NCBI GenBank assembly: GCA_964019695.1
Contig: OZ026520.1
Span: forward strand, 91,392,913 to 91,456,912
From: Loripinus fragilis
Lineage: Eukaryota > Mollusca > Bivalvia > Lucinida > Lucinidae
Length of the DNA stretch: 64,000 nt
Direction: 5' to 3'
Positions 44,486 through 54,555 of this stretch are shown here, piece by piece. Made by a program: the position numbers and the translations under genes. The notes under the pieces were generated by a model. It saw only the letters and a program-made list of their open reading frames with translations, was not told where the DNA came from and searched no databases. Each line of letters opens with the position of its first letter. Positions within the stretch are counted from its first letter, which is position 1.

Positions 44486-45099
44486 AACTCGAAATAACAA
44501 GAGACACTCATCTCTAACTTTTGCTGCAGTTGTGTGCGTCTACTGGTACACAGATATACCTTTAGTCTGCTATATGAAAATATTCGCGTTAAAATGTTGT
44601 CGATGAAAATATTCTTCCAAATTCTGTTTGTTTGGTTAGAAACTGATTTGGTGTTTAGCTCTGAATTGGAAATAAAGCATTAAAACATCAACGTAAAAAT
44701 AGCCCCCTGCCCCCCCCCCCCCCCCCCCAACACACACACATTAAAATTCAGCATACTAAGGGTTCAATAAATGGATCACAGGGAAAGGGTACAAACAATA
44801 AAACTTAGATTTCATTGTCGAAGTTTGATGTTTTGGTTGTATAATTTAAGATACACGTACGTGTTTAAGATACATGTATGTACATATTTCAAACAAGGTA
44901 TCTAGGCTGATCAGATTCATCTTCAATATAATAATTCAAAACGCTTATTTCCACGATAAAGCAACTTCAAGGTTACAGGTATATACTTTTGGTGTGTAGA
45001 GTTTCACAGATGGGTGAATACGCGAACAATGCAACCTGACTAGCCCATTTCCAAATGTATTTGTCCAGGGGTTGAACTTAGCTAAGAACCGCCAAACGT

Positions 45100-45311
45100 C
45101 TCTTATCTGGACAGAGTTTTTATACCTTGTTCGCAACACCGGAACATCAAGACATATCCACTCTCTGGCCTACAGACAGAGGCTAACACAGGTTAACATT
45201 ACTCACCAGGGCTGTCATCCATTGGAATGACCTCCCTGTCAACATACCAATCCTTTCCACCCTAGCACAGTTTAGCAGTTCTGCCTGCCAGGTGATCCAT
45301 GTGTCTCCCTA
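45100..45311 (+). pseudogene. LINE ORF2 tail, decayed
   Basis: One frame reads LVRNTGTSRHIHSLAYRQRL, and a second, one base off, reads VIHWNDLPVNIPILSTLAQFSS..-stop. Together they match the end of LINE ORF2 proteins (basic stretch, then W-N-D-L-P and a short helix). A frameshift lies near 45225. Only about 60 codons remain; a dead copy. Confidence 0.5.
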
Positions 45312-46550
45312 AATACCAAACCATGTTGTTATCTTTTATCTATACTTACACCTCTACTCGCACTGTACAAACTAATTTCACCAACTTTTCTGTCACCTTG
45401 TTTCAACTAACCCCTCAGCACTTGTAACTCCGGAATACCCGTCTGAAGCCCCCTTCGTGGTAAATAGGTAATGATAGTTAGATAGGGGCTGCCATAGAAT
45501 TGTATTTTGGACCTAATTCAACCAATAAACAAGAATGAGATATCCTGGTAACCGTCAAGTTTAACCACTTTCTGGCCCTGGAAGGTGGGCACCCTATATA
45601 CATGTACAATAGTATTTATGAGAGGCAAGGGTATTTATTTTACGTTGGTTTTTCATTGTACAACAGGTATTTAACATTAGCCACAAAACAAGAAAGACAA
45701 CAAGGATTAGGAATCGATACAATTAAGTAGCACACCTGCCCTAGGATACCTAATGGGAAAGTGACAAAATCACAATCAACAGAACAAACAAGAGCAAAGA
45801 GGTCAGCCCTTTTCCTTCAGGTGACCACACGGCAGCAATGGACAGACGCGAAAGCATGACAAACACAAATGATCCACAAAAGAAGTTTACCGACCAACAA
45901 ACATATACTTCTATGAAATACTCAAAACAACAGCAACCACAGCAAAGCAAAGAAAAAAGCCCAGAATGTAGCTTTGTTAATTGTGGCTCGCCCTGTCCTG
46001 CTTTTGACTGGAACAGGGTGTGGGTGACTAAACATGATGTTGTTAAATTATAAAAATTTCAAAGTCCGGCTGCCAGATTCGTCAGTCTGATGTCGTCGGC
46101 GGTACGGCCCGTCGGCCAGACCACTTTTTTGGCCAAAAAAAAGTTTAGCCGGACCACTGTTTTTGGCCAATTAATTATGCTTTTTGGTTGGGTCAGTTTT
46201 TAAGTTTCCTGTTTCTTTTTGATAACATGTGATTGTTTATATGATGTCCAGCCTATACAGGCTCAGCAACTTTTGGAGCTGACAAAGTTATTGGCAAAAC
46301 CACTGTATTATTCATTAAATTGCCACAACCGTATATAATATGTTATCATTTCACTACATAAATGTTAAAATTCCACATTCTGGCCTTTAATTGCTCATAT
46401 GTCTATATGATATTATAACTATCCATAAATCTGAATATGTCGGTTCTATCTGTGTTTCTGAAAATTCTGGATACAGTTCATCAATCGAGTATATTAGTAG
46501 TGATAATGATAATACTAATATGCCCCTCCACCAGATTCTTTATACAAGTA
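45312..46550. other. Non-coding stretch, no gene seen
   Basis: Inverted relation of 45740-45840 to 20000-20100 (GGGAAAGTGACAAA and CCCTTTCC.. blocks) indicates another dispersed repeat. GTCGGCCAGACCACTTTTTTGGCC at 46112 has an inner GGCC-flanked repeat. No gene. Confidence 0.4.
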
Positions 46551-46552
46551 GT

Positions 46553-46576
46553 GACACACACACACACACACACACA
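46553..46576. repeat. CA dinucleotide microsatellite
   Basis: (CA)11-12, followed by TACGAAGTGGGGACATAAG. The context resembles, inverted, the larger CA repeat at 54372. Confidence 0.8.
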
Positions 46577-46799
46577 TACATGCCAAGGCTACGAAGTGGG
46601 GACATAAGCACCTCACAGTAAAAACGGGGACTTCGTAAGTTTACAAGATATTGCTTTTATTTTGCATATTTAAGTTTCTTTTAATTAGTCTTACTTTTTT
46701 CTCACATGCTCCAATATCTATTTCGACTTTTTGTTATTTAGAACTTTTACCTACAATGTGGGGACACACACTCTATACACAAAAGTAGCACAACACATC

Positions 46800-47650
46800 G
46801 AAATGGGGACTGTACCTTATACACAAAAGCAGCACAAAACGTCGAAATGGGGACTGTGTGTCTGACCGGGGACATTTGTTAATTTGTAGCGAGAAGACAT
46901 GTTTTGCACCAGGAAATGACTCAATTTAAATAATATCATTAAAGTTGTCGTTTGCACTGTTTAAGTATGCATCAAACTCTTGTTTTTCACATTCTTTTAA
47001 TCTAGGTACACTTTGGCAAGTCGGCACCTTATACACAAAAGCAGCACACGTCAAAATGGGGACTGTGTGTCTGACCGGGGACATTTGTTAATTATGTTTT
47101 GCACCAGGAAATGACTTTTAAATAACATCATTAAAGTTGTTGTTTGCACTGTTTAAGTATGCATCAAACTCTGTTTTTATTCTTTTCAACCTAGGTACAC
47201 TTTGCCAAGACGGCACCTCATACACAAAAGCAGCAAAAAAACTTCGAAGTGGGGACTTTGTGTCTGACTGGGGACATTTGTTTATTTGTAGTGAGAAGAC
47301 ATGTTTTGGACCAGGAAATGACTCAATTTGAATAATATCATTAAAGTTGTCGTTTGCATTGTTTTAGTATACATCAAACTCTGTTTTTATATTCTTTTCA
47401 ATATAGGTAGACTTTGGCAATTCGGCAATTTATACACACATACATACATGTCAAAATGGGGACTGTGTGTCTGACCGGGGACGTTTGTTAATTTGTAGTG
47501 AGAAGACATGTTTTGAACCAGGAAATGACTCAATTTAAATAAAATCATTAAATTTATCGTTTGCACAATTTTAGTATGCATCAAACTATGTTTTAATATG
47601 CTTTTCAATTTATGTACACTTTGGAAATTGGCATCGAATTGGGGACTTTT
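46800..47650 (+). repeat. Tandem array of ~200-bp units with GGGGAC motifs
   Basis: Four to five units, with landmarks AAATGGGGACTGTGTGTCTG (46848, 47056, 47455; variant near 47243), ACCAGGAAATGACT, ATCATTAAAGTTGTCGTTTGCA, TATGCATCAAACTCTG and TAGGTACACTTTGGCAA. Spacing alternates near 208, 187, 212 and 184 bp. It ends 420 bp upstream of the transposase ORF. Non-coding. Confidence 0.85.
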
Positions 47651-48073
47651 ATGTCAAGCCTCATACATTAAGGGACACTTGTATACCTGGACTTAAGACT
47701 AAAGTTAAAAATATTTTAGAATGCATCAATTAATAAATTTAGAATGCATCAATGAATAAAACAATTAATATTGATGACAACGGAGTTAAAAGATTATCTC
47801 TTGATTAAAAAGCTATTTATTCTACTAACGAAATAGTGGGGTCTGTTCGGTGTTTATATTTGTTCCTCTTGGTGGCTAGGGTAGATATTCTTTATAAATA
47901 CTGCACTTGTCCAAATGTCTTTTCTGAAAAACATGTGCACAAGTGCACCCTGGACATCCAGCTTCTGAATATAACACTTTTTATAACCTGGATTTATTAG
48001 TTGATATATTTATACATCCTGTTCAACTGTACTACATAATGATAAATGATAATTTGGTAATATAAATTCGAAA

Positions 48074-48880
48074 ATGCATGGTTCTGGAAATACCAATGTG
48101 GGTGATCGGAATAAAACTCCCAGTATAAGACCAGGAAGAAGACGAGCAATGTCGCTACAAAATGAGTTATTCTTAACCCTGATGGGACTGAGACTTGGTC
48201 TGCTTCACCAGGATTTAGCGTATCGCTTTAAAACCAATACACGCCAAGTTTCCACTATTATTTTAACTTGGATACAACTCTTGTACAAACAGTTTGGCAC
48301 CATTCGGAATTTAATGATTTCAACCAGAGACAAAGTGAGACAACGTCTGCCGAAGTGCAAGAACATCCGCTGCATTATTGACTGCACAGAAGTTCATGTA
48401 CAATCACCCGGCAATTTTGAGGCACAAGGAAATCAATATTATTCATATAAAGGGCATACCACATATAAGTTTTTGGTTGCAATAGCTCCTAATGGTGCCA
48501 TCCTTTTTGTAAGTGATGCAAATGAGGGAAGTATTAGCGACAAAAAAATAGTATGTGTGTCTGATTTCTTAGATTTTTTAAATCCTGGAGATGTAGTTAT
48601 GGCAGATCGTGGATTCCTCATTAAAGAACTCTTGAATGAAAGGCATGTAAAACTAATTATTCCTCCTTTTTTGGGATCAAGACATAGATTTACTCCACAA
48701 GAGGAAGCCTTAACGAAAGATATAGCTAAACACAAAATCCATGTTGAACGATCCATCGAAAGGATGAAAAAATTTCGAATTCTTCAGGGGGTTGTACCAC
48801 AAAAGCTTCAGCCTGTTTTCTCACAGTGTGTTTTTGTAATTGCCTGTTTAATTAATTTTCAAAGTCCATTAGTAAAGTAG
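48074..48880 (+). CDS. DDE transposase (DDE_Tnp_4 / ISL2EU-Harbinger type)
   Basis: A 268-codon intact ORF for a cut-and-paste transposase. Residues about 26-72 form a helix-turn-helix_4-like region (SLQNELFLTLMGLRLGLLHQ..), followed by the DDE domain: CIIDCTEV (D103), a YKGHTTYKFLVAIAPNGAI strand pair, VVMADRGFLI (D178) and HKIHVERSIERMKKFRIL (E225). This triad spacing and the ERSIERMK helix fit DDE_Tnp_4 proteins, found in PIF/Harbinger and ISL2EU (often with an upstream THAP finger). No THAP domain or in-frame extension exists upstream (TAA at 48050-48052), and no splice acceptor is obvious, so the ORF may start here or have lost its N-terminus. No flanking TIR could be fixed. Confidence 0.85.
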   Translation: MHGSGNTNVGDRNKTPSIRPGRRRAMSLQNELFLTLMGLRLGLLHQDLAYRFKTNTRQVSTIILTWIQLLYKQFGTIRNLMISTRDKVRQRLPKCKNIRCIIDCTEVHVQSPGNFEAQGNQYYSYKGHTTYKFLVAIAPNGAILFVSDANEGSISDKKIVCVSDFLDFLNPGDVVMADRGFLIKELLNERHVKLIIPPFLGSRHRFTPQEEALTKDIAKHKIHVERSIERMKKFRILQGVVPQKLQPVFSQCVFVIACLINFQSPLVK

Positions 48881-49692
48881 ATCCACACTGGTTTGTCATA
48901 ACAGTAACAACTATTCAGGGTTTTTATTAGTTGCAGCCCCCTGAGACTAAAGCCAACCTGCTGCTTCTGCTTCAGACCATGAGACTCATAACAGTTTCTA
49001 ACATTTTTCATGTTCAACTCAGCTGAGCATAATATCTACACTGCTCATGTATGTCAAATCAAATTTATAACAAGTCAGAATCACTGAACTCATTTAAGTT
49101 TAGACCATCAAACCAATAAATATTGAAATGCTAATGATGACCAGCATTTTTGAAGTTCATGAGCAGGATAAATCTTATGCTCAGTTGAGCACGTAAAAAG
49201 TCATACAACTTTCGGCCTGCTCAAAATTTATTTTCCCAAAAAACAGTTATAGATTTTCTCCTGGTGCAGCTCATTTGCAATATGTATTAAGCAATGCAGA
49301 CCTACCATATGAGTCACATCAAAACAAAATCTCTTCAATTTCAAAGGATTTAGAATAGCCTTGAAACTATTTACTAGAAACGTGTGTGAAATTTTGGCAA
49401 TAGTTGGCAGCAAATAACAAATGATCTGGGTCATGACAAAACCTGCCTCGGGCTTTCCGACCAGGTCTACTGTCTAACACAAACCAGACTGTACAGACGC
49501 AGATGGCTCTAGTATTGAAATTTCGACTGATCTGCACCTTTGTTATCGCATATGCAAAAAGCAGATTTTCTCATGAAGCAGCTCAACTCAGGATGCAGCA
49601 TGACCGAGAACACAATTGATTAAAAAGACTGTAAATAGGTTTGTCTGTTTTCTTCAATAGAGTGCTCAATATATAAGTTAAGACATACCACA
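48881..49692. other. Non-coding stretch after transposase
   Basis: An inverted-repeat element around CAACTCAGCTGAGCATAA (49014) and TTATGCTCAGTTGAGC (49173) spans about 49010-49195; the phrase also occurs at 11851-11875. A family I fragment lies at 49430-49560. No gene. Confidence 0.45.
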
Positions 49693-49988
49693 CATGTGCG
49701 GATCCAGAGGGGGGAAAGGGGTCCGGACCCCCCTGGAAAATTACAAATATATAGGGTTCCTTAGCAATACTGGTCCGGATCTCCTGAAAAACCACAGCTA
49801 CCAATCCAGCATTTAATGTTGGGCCATTATAATCCAGCTAGCAAAACGCCATTCAAATGACGTTTCGCTGGCGGGCCGATAATGGCCCACTTTTAGTGGC
49901 ATTTCGATCCTCTCTCAATTCCATCAACCAAAAAAAAAACGTTGTCAGTGTTGGACCCCTCTGACATAACTTTCTGGATCCGAACATG
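49693..49988. mobile_element. Family A element with CCACA target duplication
   Basis: CATGTGCGGATCCAG..CTGGATCCGAACATG, flanked by CCACA at 49688-49692 and 49989-49993. Full length, 296 bp, same internal GCAAAACGCCATT..AATGACGTTTCGC palindrome as the other copies. Confidence 0.85.
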
Positions 49989-50039
49989 CCACAAGTCCTT
50001 ACTCCAGGAGTTAGAAAGTAAAGGGATAATATGCATAGA

Positions 50040-50285
50040 TCCAGATAAGGAAATTTTATTTGCGTAAATTTTTTATTATTTTCTTACACATTAATTTTAA
50101 CATATGTTTTGGGTGCTCAAAGGAACCGTCTCATTGAGACGGTTCTTTTGAGTGCCCGCAACATATGTTTTAGATTAGAATCAAATTTCCCGGTTGAATT
50201 AGTTAAAGAGCAAGGTACTCCTGCCTGGTTTAATGAGAAATATAAAATAATTTTCCAATACACACTCTTATCTGGAGGCCTGAAT
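50040..50285. mobile_element. Family E hairpin MITE carrying a foreign 59-bp segment
   Basis: Normal family E arms (AACATATGTTTTGGGTGCTC, hairpin with GGAACCGTCTC/GAGACGGTTC, CAACATATGTTTT), but the right arm is replaced between 50172 and 50250 by sequence that includes the gene fragment at 50178-50236 before the family's TCCAATACACACTCTTATCTGGAG resumes. Confidence 0.75.
50178..50236 (+). pseudogene. Inverted 59-bp fragment of the YqaJ gene
   Basis: Matches the reverse complement of 51093-51151 (YqaJ coding exon) with two mismatches. On the plus strand it still translates ESNFPVELVKEQGTPAWFNE, against ESNFPVELVKEQGSPAWFNE in the gene. It sits inside a family E element about 0.9 kb from the source. 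Confidence 0.85.
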
Positions 50286-50439
50286 ATGGATCGAAAATAA
50301 TGGCGATGATCAGCTGCACAATTACCGCACAGCTGATCTTCACCATTTTTCGCATACATGTATATAAAAAGGTTTTCTCATGACATGACATGACATGGCT
50401 CAATTAATAGGAAGCTAAATTAGCTTACAATGTATGCAG

Positions 50440-50667
50440 TTACAGTTTCAAGGGCAAAAGGTTTCTAGGAATCCTCATTTCAAAGATTTCTGGACATAAG
50501 TAAGAATGGTGAAAATTAATTAATTTGGCTTTAAGATCAGCCCAGAAATGATCGTCAAAGGGAATTCGGACTGTAAATGTCTCTTTACTAGACCAAACTA
50601 CAAAATCACAAAATTTTGTACCAGTCACTCCCATATGCATTTGAATTTGGTAATAGTATTTGTGTGT
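50440..50667 (-). pseudogene. YqaJ gene, C-terminal segment after frameshift
   Basis: Reading from THKYYYQIQMHMGVTGTKFC through FVVWSSKETFTVRIPFDDHFW to LPLKL-stop. The YYYQIQ..M.VTG...CDFVVW pattern is the typical C-terminal part of YqaJ recombinase domains, so this belongs to the same protein as the segment ending at 50606, one base out of phase. The two frames overlap because of the shift in the A-run. Confidence 0.85.
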
Positions 50668-51415
50668 TTTTTAAGGTGATCTTGTTCTCATCATTGATTT
50701 CTAAGAAAAAGTTTTTCTTCTGTTGTTTGGTTAATTTTTCATTAAAGTTAGATATGTGTTCATTTTCTAATGACTTAGGGCATTTGATTTCTAAAATACC
50801 ATAAATGGTAGGCTCATCATGGTCCATAATCAATCCATCCGGACTACAGGCCAGCTCTGGATCTATGCTACTTACCCAGAAGCCAGTTTCAACAACCATA
50901 CTACTATCAGAATTTATCAAGCTCTTGTAAGAATCTCTTGCTATTTTTTCATGTTTGATGCCATACTGTAAAGCAGGTGCACTAATTGGATCTGTTTTCC
51001 AAAGATGCCTGTTTAGAAAATTCATGATAGCCCTGTCAGATTTAAGAGACACAACATCCTTGCATGTAGATGCTGTTAAACGAACACGACTTTCATTAAA
51101 CCAGGCAGGACTACCTTGCTCTTTAACTAATTCAACAGGGAAATTTGATTCCGACTTAACTATCAAGTTCTGTATAAATTGTTCCCTCTGCTTATTAAGT
51201 GTAGAAGTATGATCATCATCAAGAAAATCTTTATAATTATACTTCAGTAAAGACAGCCACATGCAATCAACCTGTTTGTGATTTTGCAAACAATAGAGCA
51301 ATTTTCCAGATTGTTTCTCTTCATCAGTGCAGCAGGCGACTGGAGCCCGTGGGTCATAATTGATAATATCATGTACTTTTCTCTTCTTTGCACTTGGGTA
51401 AACTGACTCTTGCAC
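50668..51415 (-). pseudogene. YqaJ gene, nuclease domain segment
   Basis: Frame from a GTG at 51415, directly after a TAA. Visible features of the YqaJ fold: PAWFNESRVRLTAS (about 103-115), ALQYGIKHEKIA (about 138-149), the catalytic-type SPDGL (D193) and GILEIKCPKS (E209, K211), that is the D..ExK nuclease triad. The basic stretch AKKRKV near the start could be a nuclear signal. In the frame as given it runs past the frameshift to a stop at 50606. Confidence 0.88.
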
Positions 51416-51426
51416 TTTTTAGGCAG

Positions 51427-52072
51427 CTAATTTGACTTTCTGCCTTGGTTCCAAGCACAAGGAAGAGATGTACAACTTTGTGGGTCAACTTTTAGTGTAT
51501 CACAAGTATCAATGTCATCTACAAGAGCAGACAATAACCCGGTGACATGGCTACACCTGCCCATTGCTGAAGCACGGCATGTACAGGATGCATCCCTTAC
51601 AAAACCAGAGTGCTGTGATAATGTAGCAGTCACATCATAAACCTCTGAAGTATACGAAGCCCGTACTTTAGATTTTAAAAAATAATGTCCACTCTTAGAA
51701 CTGTCTTGCATTTTTTGGACATGTCCACTGGTGAAGTACTTCAGTCCTTTTCTCAATGGTTTGGCTGTATGTAGGTCTTCAATATTACAGTCATCATCAC
51801 TATCAATTTCATCATCAAAGGTGTCTTCATTGAGGAATTGAACAGATTCAACAATATGGTGGTGAATATGTCCCTTGTTGAAATGCTTGGGCATTTGTGG
51901 TCCATGAGAGGGGAAATTTCCCCATCCACTATATGGGAGAAGTGGAATGCCTGTATTGGTTTGCGTCTGTACATTTTGTTTAATTTTCTCTATTTTCAAG
52001 GTATACCACTTTCCTCGGTCTATGCTGATTGGTATATTGTCTTGTTCCCCTGCTGTTATGCAGCTTTTCATC
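51427..52072 (-). pseudogene. SWIM zinc-finger segment, exon 2 start
   Basis: Begins at the acceptor (ATTTTCAG then GATGAAAAG) with codons MKSCITAGEQ. Contains a conserved-looking KWYTLKIEKI stretch, an acidic EDTFDDEIDSDDD linker (about 82-94), a RKGLKYFTSGHVQKMQ stretch typical of the block before SWIM, and the SWIM finger C163-x-C165-x7-C173-x-H175 (DASCTCRASAMGRCSHVTGLL). It stops at TAG 51427-51429. Restoring one base would continue toward the nuclease segment, so the stop is probably mutational. Confidence 0.85.
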
Positions 52073-52204
52073 CTGAAAATATATTAAAAAAATGTGTAAA
52101 CCCATAACCCCTATAATGCCTACATCAGGATAACATGTCTGTGTGATTTATACCCCCTAACATCCCACTTTTATATAGTAAAATTGGGGTTAACATGGGG
52201 ATTG

Positions 52205-52365
52205 GGGGTAAACAAAATTTTCTTACAACTTTTCACGCTAAAACATAGACTGTGGATACATGTTCGAACTGCCTCATTGGCGGTTCTAACGTATACCCAC
52301 AATCTATGTTTAGAGCAAAATAAGAAAAGTAATTAAATCTTTATCTAAAAAATTTCATTTTTTCT
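52205..52365. mobile_element. Hairpin MITE in SWIM-YqaJ intron (family E-like)
   Basis: ACGCTAAAACATAGACTGTGG and GAACTGCCTC face GGCGGTTC and CCACAATCTATGTTTAGAGC. Same layout as family E but different arm sequence. Confidence 0.6.
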
Positions 52366-52609
52366 ACCATGAAAATTCGCTGTATATTGCATGGACGCAT
52401 TTTCGTAACTTAGTTTTAATATTGATCAATACTGCATGAACAGGCTCACGAGAAAACATGTCTTCAGTGTCTGACACAAACCATTACCTGGGCTGTGTAA
52501 TTCACAACAGTTTTTTTTTTTGCTCTTTAACAGAGAGCTGTGGTTCTAATGAGAACCCACAATCTAGACTATGTTTTAGAACAAAAATAGTAAGCAATAA
52601 ATATATACC

Positions 52610-52805
52610 CCTGAACAGGAATTTAGTAAGGAGTGCGTACCAAAATATTAATTTTCTTCTTTCTCAACCAAAACATATGTTGTGGGTACTCAAAAGAACC
52701 GTCTTTACGAGACGGCTCTTTTGAGAACCCAAAACATATGTTAATACTGATGGGTAAGAACTTATTTACAATTTTACGCTCAAAAAATGTTTATCTAAAC
52801 CTATG
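52610..52805. mobile_element. Family E hairpin MITE in SWIM-YqaJ intron
   Basis: CCAAAACATATGTTGTGGGT, central hairpin CTCAAAAGAACCGTCT / AGACGGCTCTTTTGAG, AACATATGTTAATACTGATG, then TTTACGCTC. Full arms are present; a good unmodified comparison for the 50040 copy. Confidence 0.8.
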
Positions 52806-52999
52806 CTGAAGTTAAGTATATAAAAGTGGGGTACAAGGGGGTATAACTTACACTAGTGTTATCAGTGATGAAAGTGGATATAAAGGTGCTGATCAGCATC
52901 TGCGTCATTTTCACATGTGCAAAAAAAATTTTCTCATGATGCAACGCATACAATCTTTCTTTTTGAAAATCTTCAGTATAATTACCATGCACACACCAG

Positions 53000-53143
53000 G
53001 GTTTCGGACTTGGGGTCCGGACCCCCTCAATTCCACCCCCTCCCCCCCCCCCAAAAAAAGAAATCCCTTGAATCTGGACCTACCCTGGTCTTGAGGTGGA
53101 CCCCCCCCCCCCCCACCTTGGAAAGTTTTCTGGATCCAGGCAT
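53000..53143. mobile_element. Family A-like fragment with C tracts
   Basis: GGGGTCCGGACCCCCTCAATTCC, C runs at 53040-53052 and 53101-53114, and CTGGATCCAGGCATC at the end. The left border is missing. Lies in the SWIM-YqaJ intron. Confidence 0.5.
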
Positions 53144-53519
53144 CATTACACCACTTCTTTTATCAAAGTTAGGGCGGAAATTTACCCCTGTAAAAGCCCT
53201 GGTGAAATAATATCATTTTGGCATTTCAACAATAAGCTAACATGATTCTTGGTTGGATTCACGATTACTGGGTACATTCCGAATACAGGTTCATGCACTG
53301 CTGAGGCAATTACACATTAAATCCCCGGTTTTGATCAGATAGGCATAAAAAAACTATTTGCAGACTTGAAGAAAATACACGATGATATCTTATTATTCGG
53401 ATTCTTATATAATCTAAATATTATATCGGTGCTTTATCCGAAACGCACTTTTGCTGTTGTGTTTTTCGGAGTGCATGACCTTTTGTTTACATGAAATGTG
53501 TCGAAACAAAACAACTTAC

Positions 53520-53686
53520 CTTAGAATGAGTTTACTCCGATTGCCTGTTTTTGCGAGGCCTCGGCATTCCAGCCATCTTTGTAACTGAATATTTGAATGT
53601 TTTTCTATCGACCCGTACACTAATTTCGCCCCAGGAACATCAGATTCGCGCAAAACAATGGATTGAAATGCAATGGAAGCTGCCAT
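53520..53686 (-). CDS. First exon of SWIM-YqaJ gene (SAP-like)
   Basis: ATG at 53686-53684 in the context ATATGGCAGC; 55 codons plus 2 nt, ending at donor CTAAG-GTAAGT. The segment NIQLQRWLECRGLAKTGNRS then KLIL resembles a SAP motif (helix, then RGL, Gly, K/R-x-x-L-I), a putative DNA-binding module often found at the N-terminus of SWIM-YqaJ proteins. Its reading phase fits exon 2 exactly, which supports the gene model. It is uninterrupted and GC-richer than its surroundings. Confidence 0.75.
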
Positions 53687-53825
53687 ATCTGCCGAATGTT
53701 TGTCCGAATGACTTCATCGGCTATTTTTAGAATATGATGATTATACATATAATTACATAGAATCTAATGCTTATTTTGCCCTCAAATATATCATGATTGA
53801 ATAAAATACAAAAAATAAACGTTAC

Positions 53826-54006
53826 CGGGAACGCAGTGGCTCAGTGGAAGAGTGCTTGACTCGAGACCGAGGGGCTGCGGGTTCGAGCCTCACCGGCGTC
53901 ACTGCGTTGAACATTAATCCTAGCTTAGTAGGTTCAACCCAGGAAGACCCGTCCCTATATAACTGAAAGATTGTTGATGGGACGTAAAGAATCAAATCAA
54001 ACAAAC
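53826..54006 (+). mobile_element. tRNA-derived SINE with 14-bp target duplication
   Basis: Box A GTGGCTCAGTGGAAGAG, box B GGTTCGAGCC, body and CAAATCAAACAAACAAA tail. AAAATAAACGTTAC at 53812-53825 is repeated exactly at 54007-54020, which fixes both borders. A 14-bp duplication fits LINE-machinery (TPRT) insertion. Confidence 0.92.
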
Positions 54007-54371
54007 AAAATAAACGTTACCTCCAACATATCCGAGATGAAAACCTTGATGCCATTTTGTTACACCGAATGCTCCGAACACAATGGGGACTATGGAATTT
54101 TCCCGCGAAAACGCGGACCAAGGCGCAGACGAATGTACACTCGATATATTTTTTCTCATGGGGAAATACACTTTTGTGTAAGTTATACCTGACGCTTTAG
54201 TCAAGGAACGGGGACATGTTGATTTTTGCTGAATTCTCACTTTTCTAGTGTAAAACAGATGTTGGGAATTCATTTTTTACCGTTTCGCGAATAGCGGACG
54301 TCCGCGATTCGAAGTAAGTCCCCGATGTGTGAGTGTGTATTTTCACTTACGTCCCCGCTTTACGCAATCAG

Positions 54372-54372
54372 C

Positions 54373-54439
<67 letters not shown>
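54372..54439. repeat. CA dinucleotide microsatellite (~34 repeats)
   Basis: Uninterrupted (AC)n, long enough to be highly variable in length. Preceded by AAGTCCCCGATGTGTGAG and TTACGTCCCCGCTTTACG. Confidence 0.95.
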
Positions 54440-54441
<2 letters not shown>

Positions 54442-54555
54442 TGATGCTAACTAACTGGACATCTTGCTAACACTGAGTGCTAAGTCTATGTTTTAGGAAT
54501 ATCACTTCCTTAACATAAGACCCTGGATCTCACACCTTTTCTGATGCAGAGAATA

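Larger units (their letters stand above)
50440..53686 (-). pseudogene. SAP-like/SWIM/YqaJ nuclease gene, two exons, frame-broken
   Basis: Gene of at least two exons. Exon 1 (53520-53686) joins exon 2 (from 52072) across a 1447-bp intron with GTAAGT donor and TTTTCAG acceptor; AG plus G makes Arg in frame. Domains in order: SAP-like (exon 1), SWIM zinc finger, YqaJ-type nuclease (lambda-exonuclease fold). This architecture is common among mollusc and cnidarian proteins of uncertain role; by homology it would process DNA ends. Breaks: a frameshift plus TAA between 51429 and 51416, and a one-base shift in an A-run near 50668-50673. Either a young pseudogene or assembly errors in A-runs. Confidence 0.85.
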
